Shown piece after piece: positions 7,554 through 13,854 of a stretch of DNA of 21,218 bases. Where the stretch lies: contig CAMWRL010000008.1 in NCBI GenBank assembly GCA_947176685.1, positions 1 to 21,218 of the forward strand, written 5' to 3'. Both the position numbers and the translations under genes were made by a program. This DNA is from an uncultured Ruminococcus sp. Its GTDB lineage: Bacteria > Bacillota > Clostridia > Oscillospirales > Ruminococcaceae. The notes under the pieces are model-generated. The model was not told the origin of the DNA and did not search any database. It worked only from the letters and a program-made list of their open reading frames with translations. Numbering within the stretch: position 1 is the stretch's first letter; the number at the start of each line of letters is the position of its first letter.

Positions 7554-8369
7554 ATGGCATTTTTAAATTTTACAAAGGAAAAACTTATAAACAAGGTTGT
7601 CGAAATCAATATTGATATGATTATTCCGAATCCCAATCAGCCCCGAAAGGAATTTCAGGATACGGAAATTTCGGCTCTTGCGGAATCCATTATGCAGAAC
7701 GGTATTTTACAGCCGTTGTCAGTAAGAAGATGCGGTGATGCTTTTGAACTGATTGCGGGAGAAAGATGGCTGAGAGCAGCAAAAATGTGTGGTTTTACAG
7801 TAGTGCCGTGCATCGTTCACGAAATCAGCGACAGAAATTCCGCTATTCTTGCACTTGTGGAAAACATTCAGCGACAGAATCTGTCATTTTTTGATGAAGC
7901 TTCGGCAATCGAAAAACTTATTACATATTACGGAATGACGCAGGAAGACGCAGCCGCAAAGCTGGGAAAAGCTCAAAGTACAATCGCAAACAAATTAAGG
8001 CTTTTACGGCTTACTCCGGAGGAAAGGGAACTGATAGTGAAATTCGGTCTTACTGAACGCCACGCAAGGGCTTTGCTTAAACTTGCAAGTCCGGCGGACA
8101 GGCTGGAGATTCTGGAAAAAGTTGTGAAAAACAATCTCAACGTTGAACGCACTGAAAATCTTATTGAAAATCACATAGGCAGTCAGCGTGAAAAGGCAAG
8201 TTATAAAAAACGCTCAAAGGTTTTCCAGAATGTGAAGATGTTCGTCAACACCATAAACAAGGCAATTGAAACTATGCAGTCCGCAGGGATTCCGGCAGAC
8301 GCAAAGAAAATCCAGAACGAAGACTATATTGAATATCGTGTTAGAATACCGATTCAGAAAGTAAAATAA
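7554..8369 (+). CDS. noc: Nucleoid occlusion protein Noc / ParB paralogue
   Basis: Noc is a ParB paralogue that binds DNA and membrane and keeps the division septum away from unsegregated chromosome. The call rests on 271 residues of ParB-fold sequence and on position between rsmG and parA, exactly where Bacillus subtilis has noc. The N-terminal domain has the NPNQPRK motif (26-32), a GERR-like box altered to GERWLRAAK (69-77), ENIQRQNL (103-110) and a helix-turn-helix at about 128-150 (MTQEDAAAKLGKAQSTIA). The first 17 residues (MAFLNFTKEKL...) could form the membrane-binding amphipathic helix described for Noc. The start has GAGGT nine bases upstream. A second ParB-like function cannot be excluded. 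The Trp in the CTP-binding box is odd. Confidence 0.85.
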   Translation: MAFLNFTKEKLINKVVEINIDMIIPNPNQPRKEFQDTEISALAESIMQNGILQPLSVRRCGDAFELIAGERWLRAAKMCGFTVVPCIVHEISDRNSAILALVENIQRQNLSFFDEASAIEKLITYYGMTQEDAAAKLGKAQSTIANKLRLLRLTPEERELIVKFGLTERHARALLKLASPADRLEILEKVVKNNLNVERTENLIENHIGSQREKASYKKRSKVFQNVKMFVNTINKAIETMQSAGIPADAKKIQNEDYIEYRVRIPIQKVK

Positions 8370-8374
8370 TAAAT

Positions 8375-8390
8375 TGTTCCACGTGAAACA
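8375..8390. promoter_or_regulatory. parS centromere site (exact consensus)
   Basis: TGTTCCACGTGAAACA matches the 16-bp parS consensus TGTTNCACGTGAAACA known from Bacillus subtilis at every defined position. ParB made by the gene about 1 kb downstream would load here as a CTP-dependent clamp and spread. Location between noc and parA near the origin is typical. Confidence 0.93.
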
Positions 8391-8413
8391 TTTTTTTCAT
8401 GTGGAACTTTTTT
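8376..8413 (+). terminator. noc terminator built from parS site 1 and an inverted parS-like copy
   Basis: GTTCCACGTGAAA (8376-8388) pairs with TTTCATGTGGAAC (8395-8407) over 13 bp with one G-U pair, a six-base loop and six T after the stem. This has the form of an intrinsic terminator for noc, seven bases past its stop. The same bases are the parS DNA site, so one sequence may act both as DNA and as RNA signal. Confidence 0.65.
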
Positions 8414-8417
8414 AGAT

Positions 8418-8433
8418 TGTTCCACATGAAACA
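8418..8433. promoter_or_regulatory. Degenerate parS-like site
   Basis: TGTTCCACATGAAACA differs from the parS consensus at one position (A in place of the central G). It is 25 bp centre-to-centre from the inverted parS-like copy at 8393-8408, which has three mismatches. Positions 8419-8431 are a perfect 13-bp complement of 8395-8407, and six T follow, so a second, mutually exclusive hairpin is possible. Confidence 0.6.
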
Positions 8434-8479
8434 TTTTTTGTGCGGAATTTTTTTGAAATGCAAAATTACAGGTCAGCTA

Positions 8480-8508
8480 TTTACAAAGCCGTTCAAACGT
8501 GATATAAT
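8480..8508 (+). promoter_or_regulatory. Sigma-A promoter of parA-parB
   Basis: TTTACA (8480-8485), a 17-base spacer and TATAAT (8503-8508) with an upstream TG (8500-8501) make a strong extended promoter about 35 bases before the parA start. It lies downstream of the parS cluster, so parAB-serS can be transcribed independently of noc. Confidence 0.8.
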
Positions 8509-8541
8509 ATTAAATATAAAAAATGAAAGGAAGAAATCCCA

Positions 8542-9351
8542 ATGAGCAAAATTATTGCGGTAGCAAATCAGAAAGGCGGTGTAGGCAAATCCACTACTGC
8601 CATAAACCTTGCTGCTTATCTTGGTTCACGAGGTTTTAAAGTGCTTTGCATTGACTCTGATGCACAAGGAAATACTACAACTGCTTTCGGCATAAAGAAA
8701 AAATCTGTAAGAGCTTCGACTTATGATGTACTTATGGGGAAGATAAGGATTCAGGACGCTGTAATTGAAACTGCCTTTGATAATGTTTCAATAGTACCGG
8801 CTACGGAATCGCTTGCAGGTTGTGAAGTCGAACTCATAAATCTGGAAAATAAAATGAAACGTCTTAAAATGCAGGTTCTGACATGCCGTGAAGACTACGA
8901 TTATATATTCATTGACTGTCCGCCTGCACTCGGACTGGTAACTATCAACGCACTTGTTGCATGTGATTCTGTAATTGTACCTATGCTTGCGGAGTTTTTT
9001 GCACTGGAGGGTCTTTCACAACTGGTCAACACAATCAAGATAGTCAAGGCACATTATAATCAGGTTCTTGACATTGAGGGTATTGTATTCACGATGTTTG
9101 ACGGCAGACTCAATGTAGCCAATGATGTTGTGGCAGAAGTTGAGAAGTATTTTCCGGACAGGGTATTCAGGACAAAAATTCCCCGTAATGTGCGCTTGTC
9201 GGAAGCCCCCAGTCACGGTAAACCCGTTATGTATTATGATAAATCTTCAAAGGGTGCGGAAGCTTATGAACTTCTCGGACATGAAATTCTTGGCGAACCG
9301 CTTGAACTTCCGAAGAAAAAACGCAGAGGTATTTTCACATTCAAAAAATAA
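8542..9351 (+). CDS. parA: Chromosome partitioning ATPase ParA (Soj)
   Basis: ParA/Soj is a Walker-type ATPase that dimerises on nucleoid DNA and, with ParB at parS, moves origins apart. In Bacillus it also modulates DnaA. The 269-residue product has the deviant Walker A motif KGGVGKST (11-18), the Walker A' segment DSDAQGN (38-44) and Walker B FIDCPP (123-128). A basic Lys-rich C-terminus (PKKKRRGIFTFKK) extends past the usual end of short Soj proteins and may add DNA affinity. The start at 8542 has an AGGAA ribosome site about ten bases upstream. parB follows after 21 bases, giving the standard parAB operon. Confidence 0.95.
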   Translation: MSKIIAVANQKGGVGKSTTAINLAAYLGSRGFKVLCIDSDAQGNTTTAFGIKKKSVRASTYDVLMGKIRIQDAVIETAFDNVSIVPATESLAGCEVELINLENKMKRLKMQVLTCREDYDYIFIDCPPALGLVTINALVACDSVIVPMLAEFFALEGLSQLVNTIKIVKAHYNQVLDIEGIVFTMFDGRLNVANDVVAEVEKYFPDRVFRTKIPRNVRLSEAPSHGKPVMYYDKSSKGAEAYELLGHEILGEPLELPKKKRRGIFTFKK

Positions 9352-9372
9352 AACGGAAAGGAGTGTGTGCTT

Positions 9373-10212
9373 ATGGGCATTGGTGGACTGGGCGCAGGTC
9401 TTGACAGCCTTTTCAGTGACAATACAAGCGAAGTACAGGTTAAAAAGACTGTCCGTATTTCCGAAATCGAGCCTAACCGTGAACAGCCCCGAAAAAATTT
9501 CAGTGAAGAATCTATAGCGTCTCTGGCTGAGTCTATCCGTGAACATGGTATGTTGCAGCCGATTCTTGTAAGACCATTACGGGTCGGCGGTTATCAGATT
9601 GTAGCAGGGGAAAGACGTTGGAGAGCCGCAAGAATGCTGGGTCTTGACGATGTGCCGGTTAATATCCGTGAACTTACGGACACGCAGGCAATGCAGATTG
9701 CTGTCATTGAAAATCTACAGCGTGAAAACCTCAATCCGGTTGAAGAAGCCAATGGTTACAACGAACTGATAGAAAAGTACGGAATGACGCAGGAAAAAGT
9801 TGCGCAGATGGTAGGAAGGTCACGTTCGGCAATCGCCAACGCTGTAAGAATACTGTCACTTCCGGAAACCGTCATTGAAATGATTGGTGACAACAGATTG
9901 TCAATGGGTCACGCCAAGGCACTTCTGGGAATTGAGGACAGGGAGCTTCTGATAAGTACGGCTGAAAAAGCTTGTGACGGTGGAATGACCGTCCGGCAGG
10001 TTGAGAACGTTGTACAGAAACCAAAAGTGAAGTCAGAAAAGAAGTCCGATAAACGTATTGACAATTATTTTGTGGAAATGGAAATTTCCCTTAAAGAAAA
10101 GCTGGGACGTAAGGTAAAAGTCGATTACGGAAAAAATAAAGGTGCTTTGATACTGGAATTTTACGATAAGGACGATTTGAAGGAAATCGCTGAAAAACTT
10201 GCAGGAGATTAA
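9373..10212 (+). CDS. parB: Chromosome partitioning protein ParB (Spo0J)
   Basis: ParB binds parS, closes into a CTP-dependent clamp, spreads along DNA and recruits ParA and condensin. The 279-residue protein begins with the GLGAGLDSLF segment (5-14), which in this family stimulates the ParA ATPase. It then has NREQPRK (35-41), the intact CTP-binding box GERRWRAAR (79-87), ENLQRENLN (113-121), a helix-turn-helix (138-160, MTQEKVAQMVGRSRSAIA), a basic linker (about 215-232) and a C-terminal dimerisation domain. ATG at 9373 is chosen over GTG at 9367 because AAAGGAG (9357-9363) is nine bases before it. Its intact GERR box contrasts with the altered one in the Noc-like paralogue. Confidence 0.95.
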   Translation: MGIGGLGAGLDSLFSDNTSEVQVKKTVRISEIEPNREQPRKNFSEESIASLAESIREHGMLQPILVRPLRVGGYQIVAGERRWRAARMLGLDDVPVNIRELTDTQAMQIAVIENLQRENLNPVEEANGYNELIEKYGMTQEKVAQMVGRSRSAIANAVRILSLPETVIEMIGDNRLSMGHAKALLGIEDRELLISTAEKACDGGMTVRQVENVVQKPKVKSEKKSDKRIDNYFVEMEISLKEKLGRKVKVDYGKNKGALILEFYDKDDLKEIAEKLAGD

Positions 10213-10229
10213 AAAAGGAGAATAAAAAA

Positions 10230-11522
10230 ATGCTTGATATGAAATTAATCCGTACAAATCCGGAACTTGTAAAGGAAAATATTAAAAAGAAGTTTCAGGA
10301 CGAAAAACTTGAACTTGTGGACAAGGTTGTTGAACTGGACAAAAAATACAGAGCAACAAAGGTTGAATGTGACAGCCTTAGAAATCAGCGTAAGGTAAAG
10401 AGCAAACAGATTGGCGGCTTTATGGCAAAGGGTCAGAAAGACGAAGCCGAAAAGGTTAAGGCAGAAGTCACTGAAATCGGTGCAAAGCTTACAGAAATGG
10501 AAGAACTGGAAGTAAGGCTTGAAGCTGAAATCCGTGAAATCATGCTTGTTATTCCGAACATAATTGATGAAAGCGTTCCGATAGGCAGGGATGACAGCGA
10601 AAATGTTGAAGTGGAAAAATTCGGCGAGCCGTTTGTACCGGAATTTGAAGTGCCGCATCATGTTGACATTATGGAAAAGGTAAACGGTATTGACCTTGAA
10701 AGCTCAAGAAAGACAAGCGGCAGCGGTTTTTATTATCTCTGCGGAGATATTGCACAGTTGCAGTCATGTATACTGTCTTATGCAAGGGACTTTATGATTG
10801 ACAAGGGATTCACATATTATATTCCGCCGTTCATGATTAGAAGCGATGTTGTTACAGGTGTGATGAGCTTTGCAGAAATGGGCAACATGATGTACAAGAT
10901 TGAGGGCGAGGATTTATATTTAATCGGTACAAGCGAGCATTCCATGATTGGTAAGTTCATTGATACTATCATTACGGAGGACGAACTCCCGAAAACTCTT
11001 ACAAGCTATTCACCGTGTTTCCGTAAGGAAGTGGGTTCACGAGGAATCGAGGAAAGGGGAGTATACAGAATCCACCAGTTTGAAAAGCAGGAAATGATAG
11101 TTGTCTGCAAACCCGAGGAAAGCATGGACTGGTTTCATAAACTCTATAAATATACGGTTGAGTTTTTCCGGACGCTTGACATTCCTGTACGTACTCTTGA
11201 ATGCTGTTCAGGCGACCTTGCAGACCTGAAAGTTAAGAGTATTGACGTTGAGGCGTGGTCGCCCAGACAGCAGAAATATTTTGAAGTCGGAAGTTGTTCA
11301 AATCTCGGTGATGCACAGGCACGCCGTCTGGGAATAAGGGTAAAGACAGATGACGGAAACAAATATTTTGCACATACCCTTAACAATACAGTTGTTGCAC
11401 CGCCGAGAATGTTGATTGCGTTCCTTGAAAACAATATCAACGAGGACGGCAGTATAAGGATTCCCGAAGCCCTCAGATATTATATGCGCAAGGACGTTAT
11501 AGCAGTTCCGGAAAAGAAGTAA
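10230..11522 (+). CDS. serS: Serine--tRNA ligase (divergent type)
   Basis: This is a class II aminoacyl-tRNA synthetase that charges tRNA-Ser (and tRNA-Sec if present). The 430-residue protein has the SerRS layout: an N-terminal coiled-coil arm (about 27-105) that reaches the long variable arm of tRNA-Ser, then the catalytic domain with the serine-site segment GTSEH (233-237), motif 2 around FRKEVGSRG...HQFEKQE (264-288) and motif 3 containing Arg393 (NNTVVAPPRMLIAFLENN, 385-402). Motif 3 differs from the common bacterial form (NGSGLAVGRT...ENYQ), and the motif-2 end reads FEKQE rather than FNKVE. The start has AAAGGAG nine bases upstream and lies 17 bases after parB, so it is probably in the parAB transcript. 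It could be a second SerRS. Confidence 0.9.
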   Translation: MLDMKLIRTNPELVKENIKKKFQDEKLELVDKVVELDKKYRATKVECDSLRNQRKVKSKQIGGFMAKGQKDEAEKVKAEVTEIGAKLTEMEELEVRLEAEIREIMLVIPNIIDESVPIGRDDSENVEVEKFGEPFVPEFEVPHHVDIMEKVNGIDLESSRKTSGSGFYYLCGDIAQLQSCILSYARDFMIDKGFTYYIPPFMIRSDVVTGVMSFAEMGNMMYKIEGEDLYLIGTSEHSMIGKFIDTIITEDELPKTLTSYSPCFRKEVGSRGIEERGVYRIHQFEKQEMIVVCKPEESMDWFHKLYKYTVEFFRTLDIPVRTLECCSGDLADLKVKSIDVEAWSPRQQKYFEVGSCSNLGDAQARRLGIRVKTDDGNKYFAHTLNNTVVAPPRMLIAFLENNINEDGSIRIPEALRYYMRKDVIAVPEKK

Positions 11523-11633
11523 TCAGTCGTCCGAATCTATAAATTTGTCGGCTTCTTTTGCAGCGGTACATAAGCACATTGTTATGATTCCTATCGTGCC
11601 GCCGAACATAGACCCAAATATAAAATTAAGCAT
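11523..11633 (-). CDS. Small membrane protein, DUF3789-like (36 aa)
   Basis: Read on the minus strand, this frame encodes 36 residues: MLNFIFGSMFGGTIG, then IITMCLCTAAKEADKFIDSDD. It has one predicted hydrophobic segment (about 1-23), the Gly-Gly and MCLC elements, and an Ala-Ala-x-Glu-Ala-Asp tail, which I recognise as the pattern of the short DUF3789 proteins found in many Bacillota. Function is unknown. The start ATG has GAGGTG (plus-strand 11641-11646) seven bases upstream, good evidence of translation. A weak promoter (TTTACC at 11675-11680, TAATAT at 11652-11657, spacer 17) could drive it. Its stop codon lies immediately after the convergent serS stop with no spacer. Confidence 0.7.
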   Translation of the reverse strand: MLNFIFGSMFGGTIGIITMCLCTAAKEADKFIDSDD

Positions 11634-11681
11634 AAAATATCACCTCATTATATATTATGTGAAAATCTTATTGCGGTAAAC

Positions 11682-11710
11682 AAAAAAGTCCCGAAAAAAT
11701 TCGGGACTTT
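11682..11710 (-). terminator. Terminator of the trxA operon, possibly bidirectional
   Basis: AAAGTCCCGAA (11685-11695) pairs perfectly with TTCGGGACTTT (11700-11710) over 11 bp with an AAAA loop. On the minus strand the stem is followed by six T (A-run 11682-11687), ending the thioredoxin operon six bases past its stop. On the plus strand the T-run is interrupted, so any role for serS transcripts would be weaker. Confidence 0.88.
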
Positions 11711-11715
11711 GATTT

Positions 11716-12021
11716 TTATTTAAGCATATTCAAAATACTCTGTTTAGGAACATATCCGACAGACTGGTTTTGTATAACGCCGTCCTTTACGACAACCAGT
11801 AACGGAATACTTTCCACTTTGAATGCCGCTGAAAGTTCCGGCTGTTCGTCAACGTTTACTTTGCCGACCTTTATGCTGTCGAGTTCCTCGGCGATTTCCG
11901 ACACAACCGGCGACAGCATCATACATGGACCGCACCAGCTTGCCCAGAAGTCCAGAAGTACAGTACCTTTGTAATTGCGTACTTCTTCGTCAAAATTTTC
12001 TTTGGTGATAGTTATTTCCAT
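11716..12021 (-). CDS. trxA: Thioredoxin
   Basis: Thioredoxin reduces disulfides in client proteins. This 101-residue protein is close to the usual length and has the active site WCGPC (29-33) preceded by FWAS, and the cis-proline loop SIP (Pro73) that packs against it. The conserved VLLDFWA strand is present. AGGAGG lies just before the ATG, inside the last codons of the upstream gene. The gap to the FTR-like gene is two bases, so the two are translationally coupled. That pairing suggests its electron source is the iron-sulfur protein next door rather than, or in addition to, an NADPH-thioredoxin reductase elsewhere. Confidence 0.95.
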   Translation of the reverse strand: MEITITKENFDEEVRNYKGTVLLDFWASWCGPCMMLSPVVSEIAEELDSIKVGKVNVDEQPELSAAFKVESIPLLVVVKDGVIQNQSVGYVPKQSILNMLK

Positions 12022-12023
12022 TG

Positions 12024-12227
12024 TTATTCCTCCTTTGATTTGTAGTAGAGCATACAGTGACAGTAACCCTCAAAATCAGGGTCTGAAATCTGTTCACGGA
12101 ACTCTTTGCACATACACTTGTTTTCGGGAGTGCGTGTGATTCTGCACGGACAGTAACCGTCTTTTTGTTTCAGACCCTCTTTTATACGTGCGACAACTTC
12201 CTTGTCGGGATTGAGAGTAATTTTCAA
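12024..12227 (-). CDS. Ferredoxin-thioredoxin reductase catalytic-subunit-like protein
   Basis: This 67-residue protein has six cysteines in three CxC pairs: Cys26-Pro-Cys28, Cys38-Met-Cys40 and Cys56-His57-Cys58. That is the signature of the ferredoxin:thioredoxin reductase catalytic (beta) chain, in which four cysteines hold a 4Fe-4S cluster and two form the redox disulfide beside a histidine. By family logic Cys26, Cys38, Cys40 and Cys56 would be ligands, and Cys28 and Cys58 the disulfide. It is much shorter than the plant and cyanobacterial enzyme and has no variable (alpha) subunit nearby. The start is TTG at 12227 with GGAGGT six bases upstream. It sits between a flavodiiron protein and thioredoxin in one operon. 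Reduction of the adjacent thioredoxin by ferredoxin is inferred. Confidence 0.82.
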   Translation of the reverse strand: MKITLNPDKEVVARIKEGLKQKDGYCPCRITRTPENKCMCKEFREQISDPDFEGYCHCMLYYKSKEE

Positions 12228-12248
12228 AATCAGACCTCCTTTAACGGA

Positions 12249-13403
12249 TTATTTCATAAGTTCGTCTGCCATATTGTCAAGCTGTATAATATTATCGTCC
12301 TTTACAGCAGACTTTATGCTTACAGTAGTTTCAAGCCATGTTATATTCTTTGACTTGCTGAACATCTCTTTCATAACTTTAGCGGCGGTTGAAGCCCATG
12401 AGCCGTTTTCAATAAGACCGATTGTGCGGTTCTGGTAATTTCTTTCGGTGAGGGCAAGAATAAAATGTTTCATAAACGGAAAAACATCAGCGTTGTATGT
12501 AGGGGACGCAAGCACAAGTTTTCCATAGCGGAATGCGTCTTCAACGGCTTCTGCCATATCTTCACGGGCAAGGTCGCATAATACTACTTTCGGACAGCCT
12601 TTTTCGGTGAGCTTGTCCGCAAGTATCTCAGCGGCTTTTTTAGTGTTTCCGTAAACAGAAGTATATGCAATCATAATGCCGTCACTTTCCACGCCGTAAG
12701 ATGACCATGTGTTGTACAGTCCGAGATAATAGCCGAGATTTTCCGTCAGCACCACGCCATGAAGCGGACATATAGTCTGAATGTCCAGTGCGGAGGCTTT
12801 TTTCAGAATCGTCTGAACCTGTGCGCCGTACTTTCCGACAATGCCGAAATAATACCGCCTTGCTTCGCAAGCCCAGTCTTCTTCAACGTCTGCTGCGCCG
12901 AACTTTCCGAAACCGTCAGCCGAAAATAAAACCTTGTCTGTGCTGTCGTAAGTAAACATTACTTCCGGCCAGTGAACCATGGGCGCAAACACAAAAGTAA
13001 GTGTATGATTGCCGAGTGAGAGAACGTCATTTTCCTTTACAACAAGCTTGTCAAAAGAGTCCGTATCTTCAAAGAAGTTTGCCATCATAACGAAAGTCTT
13101 GGCATTTCCGACAATTACGGTCTGGGGATAAGCTTTCATAAAGTTCATTATGTTTGCGGAATGGTCGGGTTCCATATGCTGGACTATGAGATAGTCGGGA
13201 GTTCTTCCGTTGAGGACGTTTTCAATATTTCTGAGCCATTCGTCAGAAAAGTTTCCGTCAACCGTATCAAGTACGGCGATTTTTTCGTCCATAACGACAT
13301 ATGAATTGTATGCCATACCATTAGGTACAATGTACTGTCCCTCAAAAAGGTCAATGTTATGGTCATTTACGCCGACATTGAAAATATCGTTTGTAATCTT
13401 CAT
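12249..13403 (-). CDS. fprA: Flavodiiron protein (class A, oxygen or NO reductase)
   Basis: Flavodiiron proteins reduce oxygen to water, or nitric oxide to N2O, and protect anaerobes. The 384-residue product has the metallo-beta-lactamase-like domain with the complete diiron ligand set: His76, Glu78, Asp80 and His81 (HMEPDH), His144, Asp163 and His215 (CPLHG). A C-terminal flavodoxin domain follows from about 243, with the FMN phosphate loop TSVYGNT (248-254). There is no fused rubredoxin, so it is the simple class A form needing an external electron donor such as rubredoxin or ferredoxin. AGAGG lies upstream of the ATG. It is the first gene of the operon with the FTR-like protein and thioredoxin. 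Whether O2 or NO is preferred cannot be read from sequence. Confidence 0.95.
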   Translation of the reverse strand: MKITNDIFNVGVNDHNIDLFEGQYIVPNGMAYNSYVVMDEKIAVLDTVDGNFSDEWLRNIENVLNGRTPDYLIVQHMEPDHSANIMNFMKAYPQTVIVGNAKTFVMMANFFEDTDSFDKLVVKENDVLSLGNHTLTFVFAPMVHWPEVMFTYDSTDKVLFSADGFGKFGAADVEEDWACEARRYYFGIVGKYGAQVQTILKKASALDIQTICPLHGVVLTENLGYYLGLYNTWSSYGVESDGIMIAYTSVYGNTKKAAEILADKLTEKGCPKVVLCDLAREDMAEAVEDAFRYGKLVLASPTYNADVFPFMKHFILALTERNYQNRTIGLIENGSWASTAAKVMKEMFSKSKNITWLETTVSIKSAVKDDNIIQLDNMADELMK

Positions 13404-13439
13404 TGTTAAAAACCTCTTTCCTTAAAATTTCATAATGCT

Positions 13440-13448
13440 ATTATAGCA
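13440..13448 (-). promoter_or_regulatory. Extended -10 promoter of the flavodiiron operon
   Basis: On the minus strand TG-C-TATAAT forms a consensus extended -10 element, with TATAAT at plus-strand 13440-13445. The -35 region at the right distance (TTTTAT) is a poor match, as is common for extended -10 promoters. It lies 36 bases before the fprA start codon. Confidence 0.65.
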
Positions 13449-13757
13449 CAAATCATGAAAGAATAAAAGAGTTTACAGAAAAATTTTCCGTATATTATTA
13501 TTAAATAACGCAGAAGATTCAATAAACGGATTTTATGTTGACTTTTCACAAAAAAATCCATAGTCCACGCAGGAAGCCGGAAACTTCAGAAAGTCATTTT
13601 AGGGCATTAAACAGGCATAAATGAATATTACCGGAGTTGTTGTCAAATATATATCTGACGGCTGTCATGGGAAACGTTATTTTCCACAAATTGAATAGTA
13701 TATATTTGTCCGTTTCGCTAAAATCAGCTGAAAAGCGACATTTTGGATTTCCGGATA

Positions 13758-13786
13758 TTGACAAAAACACCGCCGGACTGTATAAT
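13758..13786 (+). promoter_or_regulatory. Consensus sigma-A promoter of the ATPase-terD operon
   Basis: TTGACA (13758-13763), a 17-base spacer and TATAAT (13781-13786) match the consensus completely. The leader before the ATPase start is about 60 bases. Such a promoter implies high basal expression unless a repressor covers it. Confidence 0.85.
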
Positions 13787-13854
13787 AATATGTAAGTGTG
13801 GTAAATTTTTCTGCTATACTCAAGAATATATTTCAAAGAAGGAGATATGCAAAT

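Larger units (their letters stand above)
13404..13854. other. Intergenic region between divergent fprA and P-type ATPase operons
   Basis: These 451 bases hold the fprA promoter at the left and the ATPase promoter at the right. Between them I find no frame with a credible ribosome site. A 29-codon frame starting near 13538 and a 104-codon minus-strand frame starting inside the ATPase gene look spurious. Small palindromes upstream of the ATPase promoter are TGAC-GGCT-GTCA (13656-13667), GGAAA/TTTCC (around 13670-13684), and TCAGCTGA (13724-13731) enclosed by TCGCT/AGCGA (13715-13738). One of these could be an operator, but nothing identifies a regulator. No known riboswitch pattern was recognised. 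Confidence 0.5.

Noticed and set aside
13404..13854. Metal-sensing riboswitch (for example yybP-ykoY) before the P-type ATPase
   Set aside because: The predicted leader after the consensus promoter is only about 60 bases and shows none of the conserved elements; the palindromes lie upstream of the promoter.
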